Positions 57,007-64,000 of a DNA stretch of 64,000 nt are shown in pieces. The number at the start of each line of letters is the position of its first letter. The stretch's first letter is position 1. The position numbers were made by a program, and so were the translations under genes. The notes beneath the pieces are model-generated. The model made no database searches. It was not told where the DNA came from and was given only the letters and a program-made list of their open reading frames with translations. Source of the DNA: Crotalaria pallida (lineage: Eukaryota > Streptophyta > Magnoliopsida > Fabales > Fabaceae); the NCBI GenBank assembly GCA_037953625.1, contig CM075651.1, forward strand, positions 153,838,001-153,902,000, written 5' to 3'.

Positions 57007-58818
57007 AAGGGAGCTGGCCATGCCCGAAGTCGTTACCTTAACCACAAGGAGATGTCGTGTAGTTATTAAATGTAGTTATTAATCAACAGATGAATTAGTA
57101 AAATTCATAACGTATAAAAAATTTGAATTACATCAGCTCTTACATGCTAATAACTTTTATACCAAATCAAATTTAATTGAATCAATCCTACATTAATACT
57201 AATATATGTTATTTATATCATGTGTCAAATTTGAAGAAAATTAAATATTAAGAAAATTAAATATTAGTGTATGTTGTATATTCAAATACCCTAAAACGTT
57301 ATTTCTTTTTGAACTGAACTGAAAGTTGTTTTAATTTTTAGGCAATATTTTTTTTAGTTTCCCGAGGTATCCACTCGCGTAATTGGGTAATTAATCTTTT
57401 CGACTATGTCGAGCCCTTTCGAGGACTATTCTTCCAACAGACCTCTTACATTCGCAAGAGTCAGTTTTCGAACCCCCAACCACTTGCTTAAGTAGCAACA
57501 GATCGCTTACTATCTGTGCTAGCCTCCTCTAATTTTCGGTAATCTTTTTATTTCTATTATTTTTAAACATGACCCTTATATTATAAATATATATTACACT
57601 AATATACAGTCTAAAAATATTAAATAATATGCTAATAATATTCTGAAATGATCAAACTGGTCAAAACTTGGTTATTTAAACATGACTTTTAGGGAGAATG
57701 GATCAACTATATTATATAACCTCACATAAAATACATTGAATCCATTACTCTCTCCATTTCATATTATCTATTTTATTTTACAAATTTTTTATTTCTATTC
57801 ATCTATCTTATTCAGTTATTCAAGTATCTTTACACTCACTTTGCCTATATGTTTCACCAATTATACGCTCAATTTCTCAATTTTGAACACAACAGAATCG
57901 CAGTTGGAAGAAGCTGTAACAGAGCTTCCACCTCTCAAGGTGAAAGACCTGCCAATGATGTACACGAAGGAGTCAGACAAAATTGATAACTTCATTAAAA
58001 CAGTATCCAGCCTCGTTAATGAGACCAAAGCATCATCGGGGTTGATTTGGAACACCTTTGAGGAGTTGGAACCATCAGCATTGTCCTATCTTAACAAAGA
58101 ATTTGACATCCCGTTTTTCCCAATTGGCCCCTTCCACAAGTACTACCCAACAGCCTCTTCTCCTTCTTCTTCATCATCTAGTAGCCTATTAGCTCAAGAC
58201 CAAAGTTGCATTTCATGGTTAGACAAACACAAACCACAATCAGTCCTCTATGTGAGTTTTGGAAGTCTTGCTGCAATTACCGAGACACAATTTTTGGACA
58301 TTGCTTGGGGCTTAGGCAACAGCAATGTACCATTTTTGTGGGTGGTTAGACCGGGAATGATACTTGGGTCAGAATGGCTCGAACCGTTGCCAAGAGGGTT
58401 CGTTGAGAATTTGGATGGTAGGGGCCACATTGTTAAATGGGCACCTCAGCAAGAAGTGTTAGCTCATTCTGCTGTAGGGGCATTTTGGACCCATAGTGGT
58501 TGGAACTCAACTTTGGAGAGTATCTGTGAAGGGGTTCCTATGATATGCATGCCTTGTTTCACAGATCAAAAGGTGAATGCAAGGTATGTAAGTCATGTTT
58601 GGAAGATTGGAGTGCAGTTTGAGAGGGGAGTGGAGAGAGAGGAGATAGTGAAAATGATTAGAATACTAATGGAAGAAAGAGAAGGGGTGGAGATAAGAGA
58701 CAGAATCCTGAGTTTGAAGGAAAAAGTTAAACTTTGCTGGAGGCAACAAGGTGGTTCATCTTACAGTTCCTTGGATGGCTTGGTTAATTTCATATTGTCA
58801 TTGGAACCGAATAAATAA
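54140..58818 (+). CDS. UDP-glycosyltransferase, UGT76-like (two exons, 464 residues)
   Basis: Exons 54140-54611 and 57896-58818 join through a GT-AG intron to give GYLPIK|ESQLEE, the expected family sequence. A longer frame opens at 54086, but MAQKNGLRLVLLPLPLQGHL fits the family N-terminus, so the ATG at 54140 is chosen. The enzyme should transfer a sugar, probably glucose from UDP-glucose, to a small acceptor in the cytosol; the acceptor cannot be read from sequence. Visible are the catalytic His19 (LQGHLNPM), its partner Asp111 (LISDALFYF), and the PSPG donor-binding box at about 339-382, starting WAPQQEVLAHSAVGAFWTHS and ending FTDQ; the final Gln is typical of glucose users. Length is normal for the family. 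A Ser-run (about residues 240-248) lies before the donor domain. The 3.28 kb intron is long for this family and holds several insertions. Confidence 0.92.
54780..55800. other. GC-richer insertion of unknown type in the UGT intron
   Basis: About 1 kb that differs from the AT-rich intron around it. It has repeated ggtgagcg and gagcgatgggtggtgagcg words (55420-55480) and cgaggcggcatgagcccac. It resembles LTR or retroelement leader sequence, but I found no borders or coding frame. Confidence 0.35.
56180..56360 (+). mobile_element. SINE, family A, older copy in the UGT intron
   Basis: Head gttgaatcaagtgttgcgat, box B-like catattcgattccc, body gctggaagagacataggaat, and an A tail at about 56368. 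It is clearly the same family as 24978 and 35010 but more diverged; the target duplication is blurred. Confidence 0.7.
56438..56743. mobile_element. Stowaway-like MITE in the UGT intron
   Basis: Ends tactcttttcgtcccataag and cttatgggacggagggagta with TA borders. An (AT)n run follows at about 56817-56850. Confidence 0.85.
56960..57053 (+). pseudogene. Fragment of plastid 16S rRNA gene in the UGT intron
   Basis: acggcggtgaattcgttccc, ttgtacacaccgcccgtcac and gagctggccatgcccgaagt are the near-3' part of chloroplast 16S rRNA, including the universal decoding-region stretch. It carries a small deletion after gtcacac and changes near accacaaggag. Mitochondrial 18S differs here, so the source is the plastid. 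It is about 93 bp, too short to work as rRNA, and is best seen as a nuclear insertion of plastid DNA. Confidence 0.9.
57348..57530 (-). mobile_element. tRNA-derived SINE, minus strand, in the UGT intron
   Basis: On the minus strand: box A-like tagcacagatagtaagcg, box B-like gggggttcgaaaact, and a tail given by the T run at 57347-57356. Flanks taatttttaggcaat and taattttcggtaat are similar enough to be an old target duplication. Confidence 0.65.
57745..57895. other. MITE-like end beside the UGT splice acceptor
   Basis: tactctctccatttcatatt at 57745 is a left end of the 13363-type MITE, but no right end was found before the exon at 57896. The T-rich tract ahead of the acceptor (tgaacacaacag) may therefore be partly of transposon origin. 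Confidence 0.4.
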
Positions 58819-59701
58819 ATTAAATGCTTAATATACTATAGTCTTTCAACGTTCTATTGAGTTTGTACACCAAGATTCAACATGTACTATTTTTTATGAT
58901 TTTTAAATTGGATTGTCAAACCTTTTGATCATAAGCCATCTATCTATCCCCTCTCATACTCTTTCATATCATCATATGTATCATCAAGTAATGCATTGAT
59001 TCATATTGATTACATATTTGGGCTTCAAATAACAAGCTTCAACTTTTAATAAACGTTGTTCCTTTATGATCATATTCAATAAATGAAAAATCAATTACTA
59101 AGTACATATTTGAATTTGCAGTGAGTTAACCAAAATCTTCTGAAATGATAAGAGTGACGCTACTGACGTTAGCTTCTACACCCATGTGAGAACGAGGAAT
59201 AAAGTACCCTATATAAATATTTGAGTTAATTTTGGAATCAGTTAAATCCATGAAAGATTTGTGGAATTTCTTAAGATTAATTTGGCATCACATTAGTCCT
59301 CCTATGAGTGTGACACATTAAATGTTTCGTTGTCCAAACGTGACACCTTCTTAACATTCCAAGATCATTGGGTTCATCCGGACGCCAAAATGATCTTTAA
59401 AGGGTTTAAGAGATTCCGTAAATCTTTTAGGGATCCAAAAGATGCCATAAATATCTTTTGAAAACCTACGTGACTAACTCTAAATATTAAGGTTAAGTTC
59501 AAAATTAAATTATGTAAACAGAGCACTCCCATAAGACATGCATATTTAATTTACTAACAGAGAGAAACGAAAAGAAAAAGGGTACACCAAGATTACATGT
59601 TAAGCACGCATATTTATATACCACCATGAAGATGCAGGTCTCATCAGAACAGAACAAACAAGTAAGAAAATTATTTATTTAACATATAAAACCTAGAAAC
59701 T
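58819..59701. other. Gap between the tail-to-tail UGT and sHSP genes
   Basis: It holds the 3' UTRs of both genes (an aataaataaa word overlaps the UGT stop; a minus-strand AATAAA at 59673-59678 is a possible signal for the heat-shock gene). Nothing else was recognised. Confidence 0.55.
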
Positions 59702-60187
59702 TTAGCCAGAAATTTGAATGGACCTGACATGAGCTTTCTTGTGAGGCTCGACCTTGGGCACAGTAACAGTGAGAACCCCATCTTCCATCGCAGCCTTCAC
59801 CTGATCAACCTTGGCATTCTCCGGAAGCCTGAACCTCCTCTCGAACCTTCCACTGCTACGCTCCACGCGGTGCCACGTGTCAGTCTTCTCTTCTGACTCG
59901 CGGTTCCTCTCTCCGCTGATTCGGAGTACGCTCCCGTCCTCGATCTCCACTTTCACTTCCTCTTTCTTCAACCCCGGCACGTCAGCTTTGAACACGTGAG
60001 CAGCAGGTGTCTCCTTCCAGTCGATGTTGGTGCGGACGAACGACGACGTTTCGGAAGGGAAGTGGTGGGAGGAGGAGGAGGAAGGGAAAGGGCGTATTGG
60101 TAATCCCTCGAATGGGTCCCATGCTTCGAGGGCGAATGGGTCGAAGGGGCTTGATCGGCGACCCAAGAAATGTGGAATCAGAGACAT
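59702..60187 (-). CDS. Class I small heat-shock protein, 17-18 kDa type
   Basis: The intronless frame encodes 161 residues. An ATG six codons further upstream (60205) is in frame, but MSLIPHFLGRRSSPFDPF is the standard N-terminus of cytosolic class I proteins, so 60187 is chosen. The alpha-crystallin domain runs from about 53 to 145, with the two plant consensus blocks PGLKKEEVKVEIED (71-84) and GRFERRFRLPENAKVDQVKA (from 113) with AMEDGVLTVTVPK. The C-terminal IQI motif (157-159) is the oligomer-clasping I-x-I. It is expected to form dodecamers that hold unfolding proteins during heat stress in the cytosol. A Ser-run at 36-40 in the N-terminal arm is the only oddity. The upstream region has heat-shock elements, listed separately. 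Confidence 0.95.
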   Translation of the reverse strand: MSLIPHFLGRRSSPFDPFALEAWDPFEGLPIRPFPSSSSSHHFPSETSSFVRTNIDWKETPAAHVFKADVPGLKKEEVKVEIEDGSVLRISGERNRESEEKTDTWHRVERSSGRFERRFRLPENAKVDQVKAAMEDGVLTVTVPKVEPHKKAHVRSIQISG

Positions 60188-60264
60188 ATTGTTGAGAAAT
60201 TTCACAGACGCAATTGAGTGTTGGTTGAGTTGAATTGAATAGGCGATAAGTGAGGGACGGGGGT

Positions 60265-60378
60265 GGGGTTATTTTAAAAAGAGGTCAGAGGAATCTTGAG
60301 GATTCGAGAACGTTCTATGTCGTAACGAAATTTGTACTGGTGGTAGCAGTAACTTCCTCTACTTTCTCGAAAGTTCGT
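60265..60378 (-). promoter_or_regulatory. Heat-shock promoter with two perfect HSEs
   Basis: Two perfect TTCnnGAAnnTTC triplets: ttcgagaacgttc at 60303-60315 and ttctcgaaagttc at 60364-60376, about 115 and 177 bases upstream of the sHSP start. A TATA-like tttaaaata (minus strand, about 60268-60278) lies between them and the gene. These are binding sites for trimeric heat-shock factor, so strong heat induction of the sHSP gene is expected. Confidence 0.88.
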
Positions 60379-60736
60379 TCAGGAGCTCTTTCTTTAAAGA
60401 CCATGGGCCGTGGCCCAAACTTTCTACCCTGTTTTCCAAGCCATCTTTTTTATTGAAGCCCCAAGAGTTGTCGTATTGAGTAGGAGTCTACAAATTCCAT
60501 TCTTTAGGTCTCAAACCTCCTTTTTCTGAATGCTCGTTTATTAAAAATGGGGTTTTAAAGTCGAAATGCATTTTTTCGACTCGGGGTATCGAAAAATATT
60601 CCGATAGAATCCCATAGGAAAAAACAAAGTTTGGGGATTAACTATGAGTCTAAAGTGTGGGGTTTGTAGACTAAATCTCATGTTTTCCCCTCTTTTTATT
60701 TATTAAAAAAAACAAAAGAACTCACTCCCTCTTCTC

Positions 60737-61174
60737 TAGGGATGGGCAAAAAACCCATGCCCGAGGGTACCCGCAAAAATACCCGCAACGGGTACCCGCA
60801 TTATTCCCTTGCGGGTGGGGACGGGTATTGTGATACCCGCCCCGCGGGTACCCGCATATATAAAATAATATTTTATTAATAAATATTATATATATATTAA
60901 TATTTTTTTATTACTTTTAGAATTTATAAATTTTATTTTATTTATATTTCATATTGAATTTTAATGATAAAAATTTATCATATGTATGTAATTATTTATT
61001 TTATAAATAGTTTTATGTATAATGATTATTACAAAAATATATAATTATATAATAAAAGTTTAAAACCCTTGGGTATCCACGGGTACCCGTTACCCGCATT
61101 AATACCCGTAAATATCCGCGGGTATGGGCATGGGTATGCACTACCCGTGTTCGTGGGTACCATGTCCATCCCTA
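60737..61174. mobile_element. hAT-type MITE with GGGTACCCGC repeats
   Basis: Terminal repeats tagggatgggca and tgtccatcccta; perfect 8-bp target duplication ctcttctc at 60729-60736 and 61175-61182, which fits the hAT superfamily. Both subterminal parts are full of gggtacccgc words in both orientations, and the centre is AT-rich. No transposase. Confidence 0.85.
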
Positions 61175-61450
61175 CTCTTCTCTTCTTTGTTGATTTATTG
61201 AAGCCCCCAAAGTTCGTGATTTTTTATGTTTAAATATTAACAATAGATGCTAGGGGCAAGAAATCTACTATCCTTATAAAATGTTTATTCGAGGCACCAT
61301 GTTTATCGGAGAAATTTTTGAGGAAGTACAAAATTTATCAACAAGATCATTTAGATTACTTTTGTTATATAATTATTTTTGGTTGTTATTTAATAATAAT
61401 ATTTACTTTATAATAAAAATAATAATAATAATCTTTAATTTAAAATATTT

Positions 61451-61626
61451 AGGGTCTTGCTAATGAGTGCCCTAAGGGCACTTGTTAAGGTTTCTAAACT
61501 TAGAAAATTAATCATAAGTGCACATTATTCCGTGTCTCGAGAATCTAAAAAAATGCATTTTTCAATGGTTATTTAATTCATTTGACTTCTTAACAAGTGC
61601 ATCAAGACACTTGTTAGCATTTGCCA
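61451..61626. mobile_element. Small MITE, gctaacaagtgc family
   Basis: Left end agggtcttgctaatgagtgc with gggcacttgttaaggtttc; right end cttaacaagtgcatcaagac then cacttgttagcattt. Same layout as 51700-51870. Confidence 0.65.
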
Positions 61627-61663
61627 AATATTTAATATAAAAAAAATAAAATATTAACAACCC

Positions 61664-61692
61664 GTATATTGTACGGGGTAGGAGTTAGTAAT
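61664..61692 (+). other. Hairpin that resembles a Helitron end
   Basis: cccgtatattgtacggg folds into a 6-bp stem, followed by gtaggagttag and T. Helitron 3' ends have such a hairpin followed by CTRR and T; here the last four bases are TTAG, so the match is imperfect. Confidence 0.3.
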
Positions 61693-61825
61693 ATATAATA
61701 AATATATACAAGTTACTTATTGCGCAATTCCCTTTGTGACAAAATAAAACATAATTTTAACAAGTATTCTATCCAATTTCTAATATAAGATTTTTTTGGA
61801 AAATTTATATTTTTTTTAGTCGAAA

Positions 61826-61890
61826 TCAGGTGGTGTCTGGGCTTCACATTTTTTGTGATTCAACTAATTCACCTCGAATCTGCGAACGGT
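61826..61890 (-). mobile_element. Truncated SINE (relative of 6992-7193)
   Basis: caggtggtgtctgggcttcac, then a 'caactaa' and 'caccTcgaatctgcg' stretch, matches the tail half of the SINE at 6992. The head with its A and B boxes is missing. Confidence 0.55.
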
Positions 61891-62973
61891 AGAAAATTTT
61901 ATATTTATTATCGAAGTTAGTTAACTTTTTCAGTGAGAAAAGAAATGTGAATGTTTGGTAGATTTTTCTAAAATTATTTCTATAACCATTATTTGATACT
62001 GAGAATTTGATATTGAGAATTGAGATATTGAGTAAATATGGATGTTTATGAAAATAAATTAAATAATTAAATGATATTGAAAATTGAAATATGATAGTAT
62101 TATAAATAGGAACAAAATAAAAATCCCTAAATATTTTATATAAAAGACTAGAGAGAGATTATTAGTATATAAAAATCCCTAAAAAATCTTAGCTAAGGAA
62201 AATATTATACATTTAAATGGTTATAGTTGGTAGATAATTATGGATTTTTTAATGATAATGTGAGATATTCAACTCTTATTACATGTATAAAAGTAATTTT
62301 GTTGATAAAAAGAATAAATTATTTGGATAATATCTATATTTCAAAAGGAATTAATTTTCAACTATCATAATGGTAAAATAAAATAAAAATGACAAGCTTA
62401 ACATTTTATTTGCTTGTTTCTTCTTCTTGAGACAACAAAATAGTTGTGCAGAATACATTTACACCTTGCCTCCTATTTGACGGAAAGTACACGCTGTTTA
62501 GACCAAGAAGTGGCACGAAAGATATTTAATTAGCTTGAGCAACACACTAAATACGTTTGATTTAGTTGCATTCTTCTTGATGATAATAATAACACTATAT
62601 TTGGTGAAGCGTCTGTTTTCAGTTAGAAAGCAACAACAGTAACAGGGAACAATCAGATTCATTGTTTGATTTGTTTCAAATGCGATACCCATGAAACAGT
62701 TGCACCGAAATATTGGCACATTAGATCAGATTGCCCTCTTATTTTTCAATGTTAATTTTTTTTTTTTTTAAACTTCAATTGAGCAGTGTAAATTTTCTGT
62801 CCTATATTGTGCCACCAGAAATGAGAACTCATAAGTGAAGTAACTAAATTACGGAGTATTAATCAAGAAATATATCTTATACTAGTTCTATATAGCTCAC
62901 CTACAAATTAAACTTGACCAACCACAAAGGGAATGGTCTATTTACAAAATAGAAAGTACAAATTTACATGTCT

Positions 62974-63615
62974 TCAATACTCTTCTTCACCGCTATCACT
63001 GGCACTTGAATCATCCACATTAATGGCAGCTACTTTAGAAGAGCTAAACTTAAAAGAAGCAGATTGAATTTTATAAGGTAACTTTGCATTATTTGCAGCC
63101 ACTACTCCACATTCTGTTACCCCTTTATAATCTTCCTCTTTCTTCAAATCACTAGGGGCTAGGAAGCAATCCATGGACAACCCTTTAATATTAAAGTCCA
63201 CTTCTTCAATCTTCCAAGTCTCTTCCATTCTTGTCCTTGAATGGCTCTCAGGGCCTTCACCGAACCTTGACAACGCGACACAAGTCTTCCCAGCGTGTGC
63301 TATGAGAATGCCATCAATATTTCTATAGTCTTGAACGAGGGACTCCACTTTGGTTTCCCAGAATATGGTGTCACTTCCTGGGGTTATGAGTTTGAGGAAG
63401 TAAGTGTCTTCAAACTTGACCAAAAGCCCTGTTCTCTGGCTGAAGTAACCCCATAGTGTGTGTTGAATTATGTCTACATTGCTGCTGCTTCTTGCTTGCA
63501 GTGAACTTGACTCGGCTTCGAGTTTGAGTATGAAACATTCTTCATTGTTAACTGTCTTCTCTCCAATGCATATCGAATTGTTGAAGAGATTGGCTGTTGA
63601 CCTTGGATCAAGACC
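62974..63615 (-). CDS. DUF620 family protein, last exon (partial gene)
   Basis: The exon starts at the acceptor gttgtgcag|ggtcttgatcc (minus strand) and runs for 213 codons to a TGA at 62974-62976. It carries the central and C-terminal parts of DUF620: GLDPRSTANLFNNSICIGEK, CFILKLEAES, IIQHTLWGYFSQRTGLLVKF, the YRNIDGILIAHAGKT block, RMEETWKIEEVDFNIKGLSM and DCFLAP. The tail is acidic (SASDSGEEEY). DUF620 proteins are plant-specific and their function is not established. The remaining exons lie to the right of the window, so the start cannot be given. Nothing in this exon looks broken. Confidence 0.92.
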   Translation of the reverse strand, partial: GLDPRSTANLFNNSICIGEKTVNNEECFILKLEAESSSLQARSSSNVDIIQHTLWGYFSQRTGLLVKFEDTYFLKLITPGSDTIFWETKVESLVQDYRNIDGILIAHAGKTCVALSRFGEGPESHSRTRMEETWKIEEVDFNIKGLSMDCFLAPSDLKKEEDYKGVTECGVVAANNAKLPYKIQSASFKFSSSKVAAINVDDSSASDSGEEEY

Positions 63616-64000
63616 CTGCACAACAAAAGCATTATTAATATTAGATTTAGAGATGTGTAGAATCGAAAAGATTTCTGTACACTCCATAATCAAATTGTGG
63701 ATATACAATATTTGACACTATGGCTTTCAAATTAGTGCTTGGTCTGTTATTAAGTGATTTAGAATCGATGGTTCTAAATAGGAGTAATAATTTAGATAGG
63801 GATGAATGAGTATGCATTGACGGTGTAAAATTTTTTACACAATCAGTCTATCATCCACCATTCATTTGTATCTGATTTAAAAGTCAATAACTATAAACAG
63901 ATTAATGGTGGATGATGTATTGATGGTGTAAAAAACTTTACACTGTCAAGCATTATCCATTTTCTCATTTAGATATGTCATAATAATGCATTAATTTCTC
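63616..64000 (-). other. Intron of the DUF620 gene (partial)
   Basis: AT-rich, begins at the acceptor next to the exon and runs to the end of the window. No further exon could be recognised in these 385 bases; it contains the MITE at 63799-63967. Confidence 0.6.
63799..63967. mobile_element. Small MITE with 8-bp target duplication in the DUF620 intron
   Basis: Arms gcattgacggtgtaaaa and ttttacactgtcaagc type, with ccaccattcat pairing with the taatggtgga stretch. Flanked by tttagata at 63791-63798 and 63968-63975. An 8-bp duplication suggests a hAT-type mover; the superfamily is inferred from this only. Confidence 0.7.

Larger units (their letters stand above)
61183..62973. other. Intergenic DNA with small repeats, no gene seen
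   Basis: Apart from the entries at 61451, 61664 and 61826, a decayed Stowaway-like interior can be seen at 61895-62165. The last 200 bases before 62974 are probably the 3' UTR of the DUF620 gene. Confidence 0.5.

Noticed and set aside
56960..57053. Functional rRNA gene
   Set aside because: Only about 93 bases of plastid 16S, with changes, inside a nuclear intron.
57736..57895. N-terminal part of the long UGT exon 2 frame
   Set aside because: It is intron sequence; the splice acceptor at 57895 joins exon 1 in frame.
59714..60233. Plus-strand frames opposite the heat-shock gene
   Set aside because: Shadows of the sHSP coding sequence.

Overview
This is nuclear DNA of a flowering plant, most likely a eudicot. 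The evidence is spliced GT-AG genes, a plant glucosyltransferase, a class I small heat-shock protein, a DUF620 gene, plant LINEs, SINEs and LTR elements, and a very AT-rich background full of miniature inverted-repeat elements (MITEs) whose ends read close to CTCCCTCCGTCCC next to a TA. A papilionoid legume is my guess from the look of the SINEs and the heat-shock protein, but that is an inference and not proven here.

Only four real protein genes can be supported. (1) 10850-12415 (+) is a five-exon gene for a 375-residue plant protein of unknown function. (2) 54140-58818 (+) is a two-exon UGT76-like UDP-glycosyltransferase whose 3.3 kb intron is packed with insertions, including a fragment of plastid 16S rRNA. 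(3) 59702-60187 (-) is an intronless 17-18 kDa class I small heat-shock protein with two perfect heat-shock elements upstream. (4) 62974-63615 (-) is the last exon of a DUF620 gene that runs off the right end of the window. Genes 2-4 form a small gene-rich block at the right; the rest is mostly transposon debris.

Layout: 1-10 kb holds SINEs, inverted-repeat elements and MITEs. 10.4-12.6 kb is gene 1. 14.9-18.0 kb holds two LINE-type remnants (reverse transcriptase end, zf-RVT, RNase H), the second split by a MITE. 18.6-26.5 kb is MITEs, nested MITEs, a large inverted-repeat element and a SINE with clean target-site duplications. 26.66-29.0 kb is an RTE-clade LINE on the minus strand, split by a 1.3 kb solo LTR; both insertions keep their target-site duplications. 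30-36 kb is a dense, multiply nested MITE cluster. 36.3-42.9 kb is a young non-autonomous LTR retrotransposon (LARD-like, minus strand) with nearly identical LTRs and three internal arrays built from hairpin units, itself sitting inside a MITE. 43.2-47.8 kb is an unidentified transcript-like region ending in a Helitron-type terminus. 48-54 kb is more MITEs, and 54-64 kb is the gene block.

The genes do not form a visible pathway. The strongest biological story is the layering of insertions, which gives a relative age order, together with the unusual hairpin-array interior of the LARD-like element. I found no convincing new defence system or other new molecular machine.
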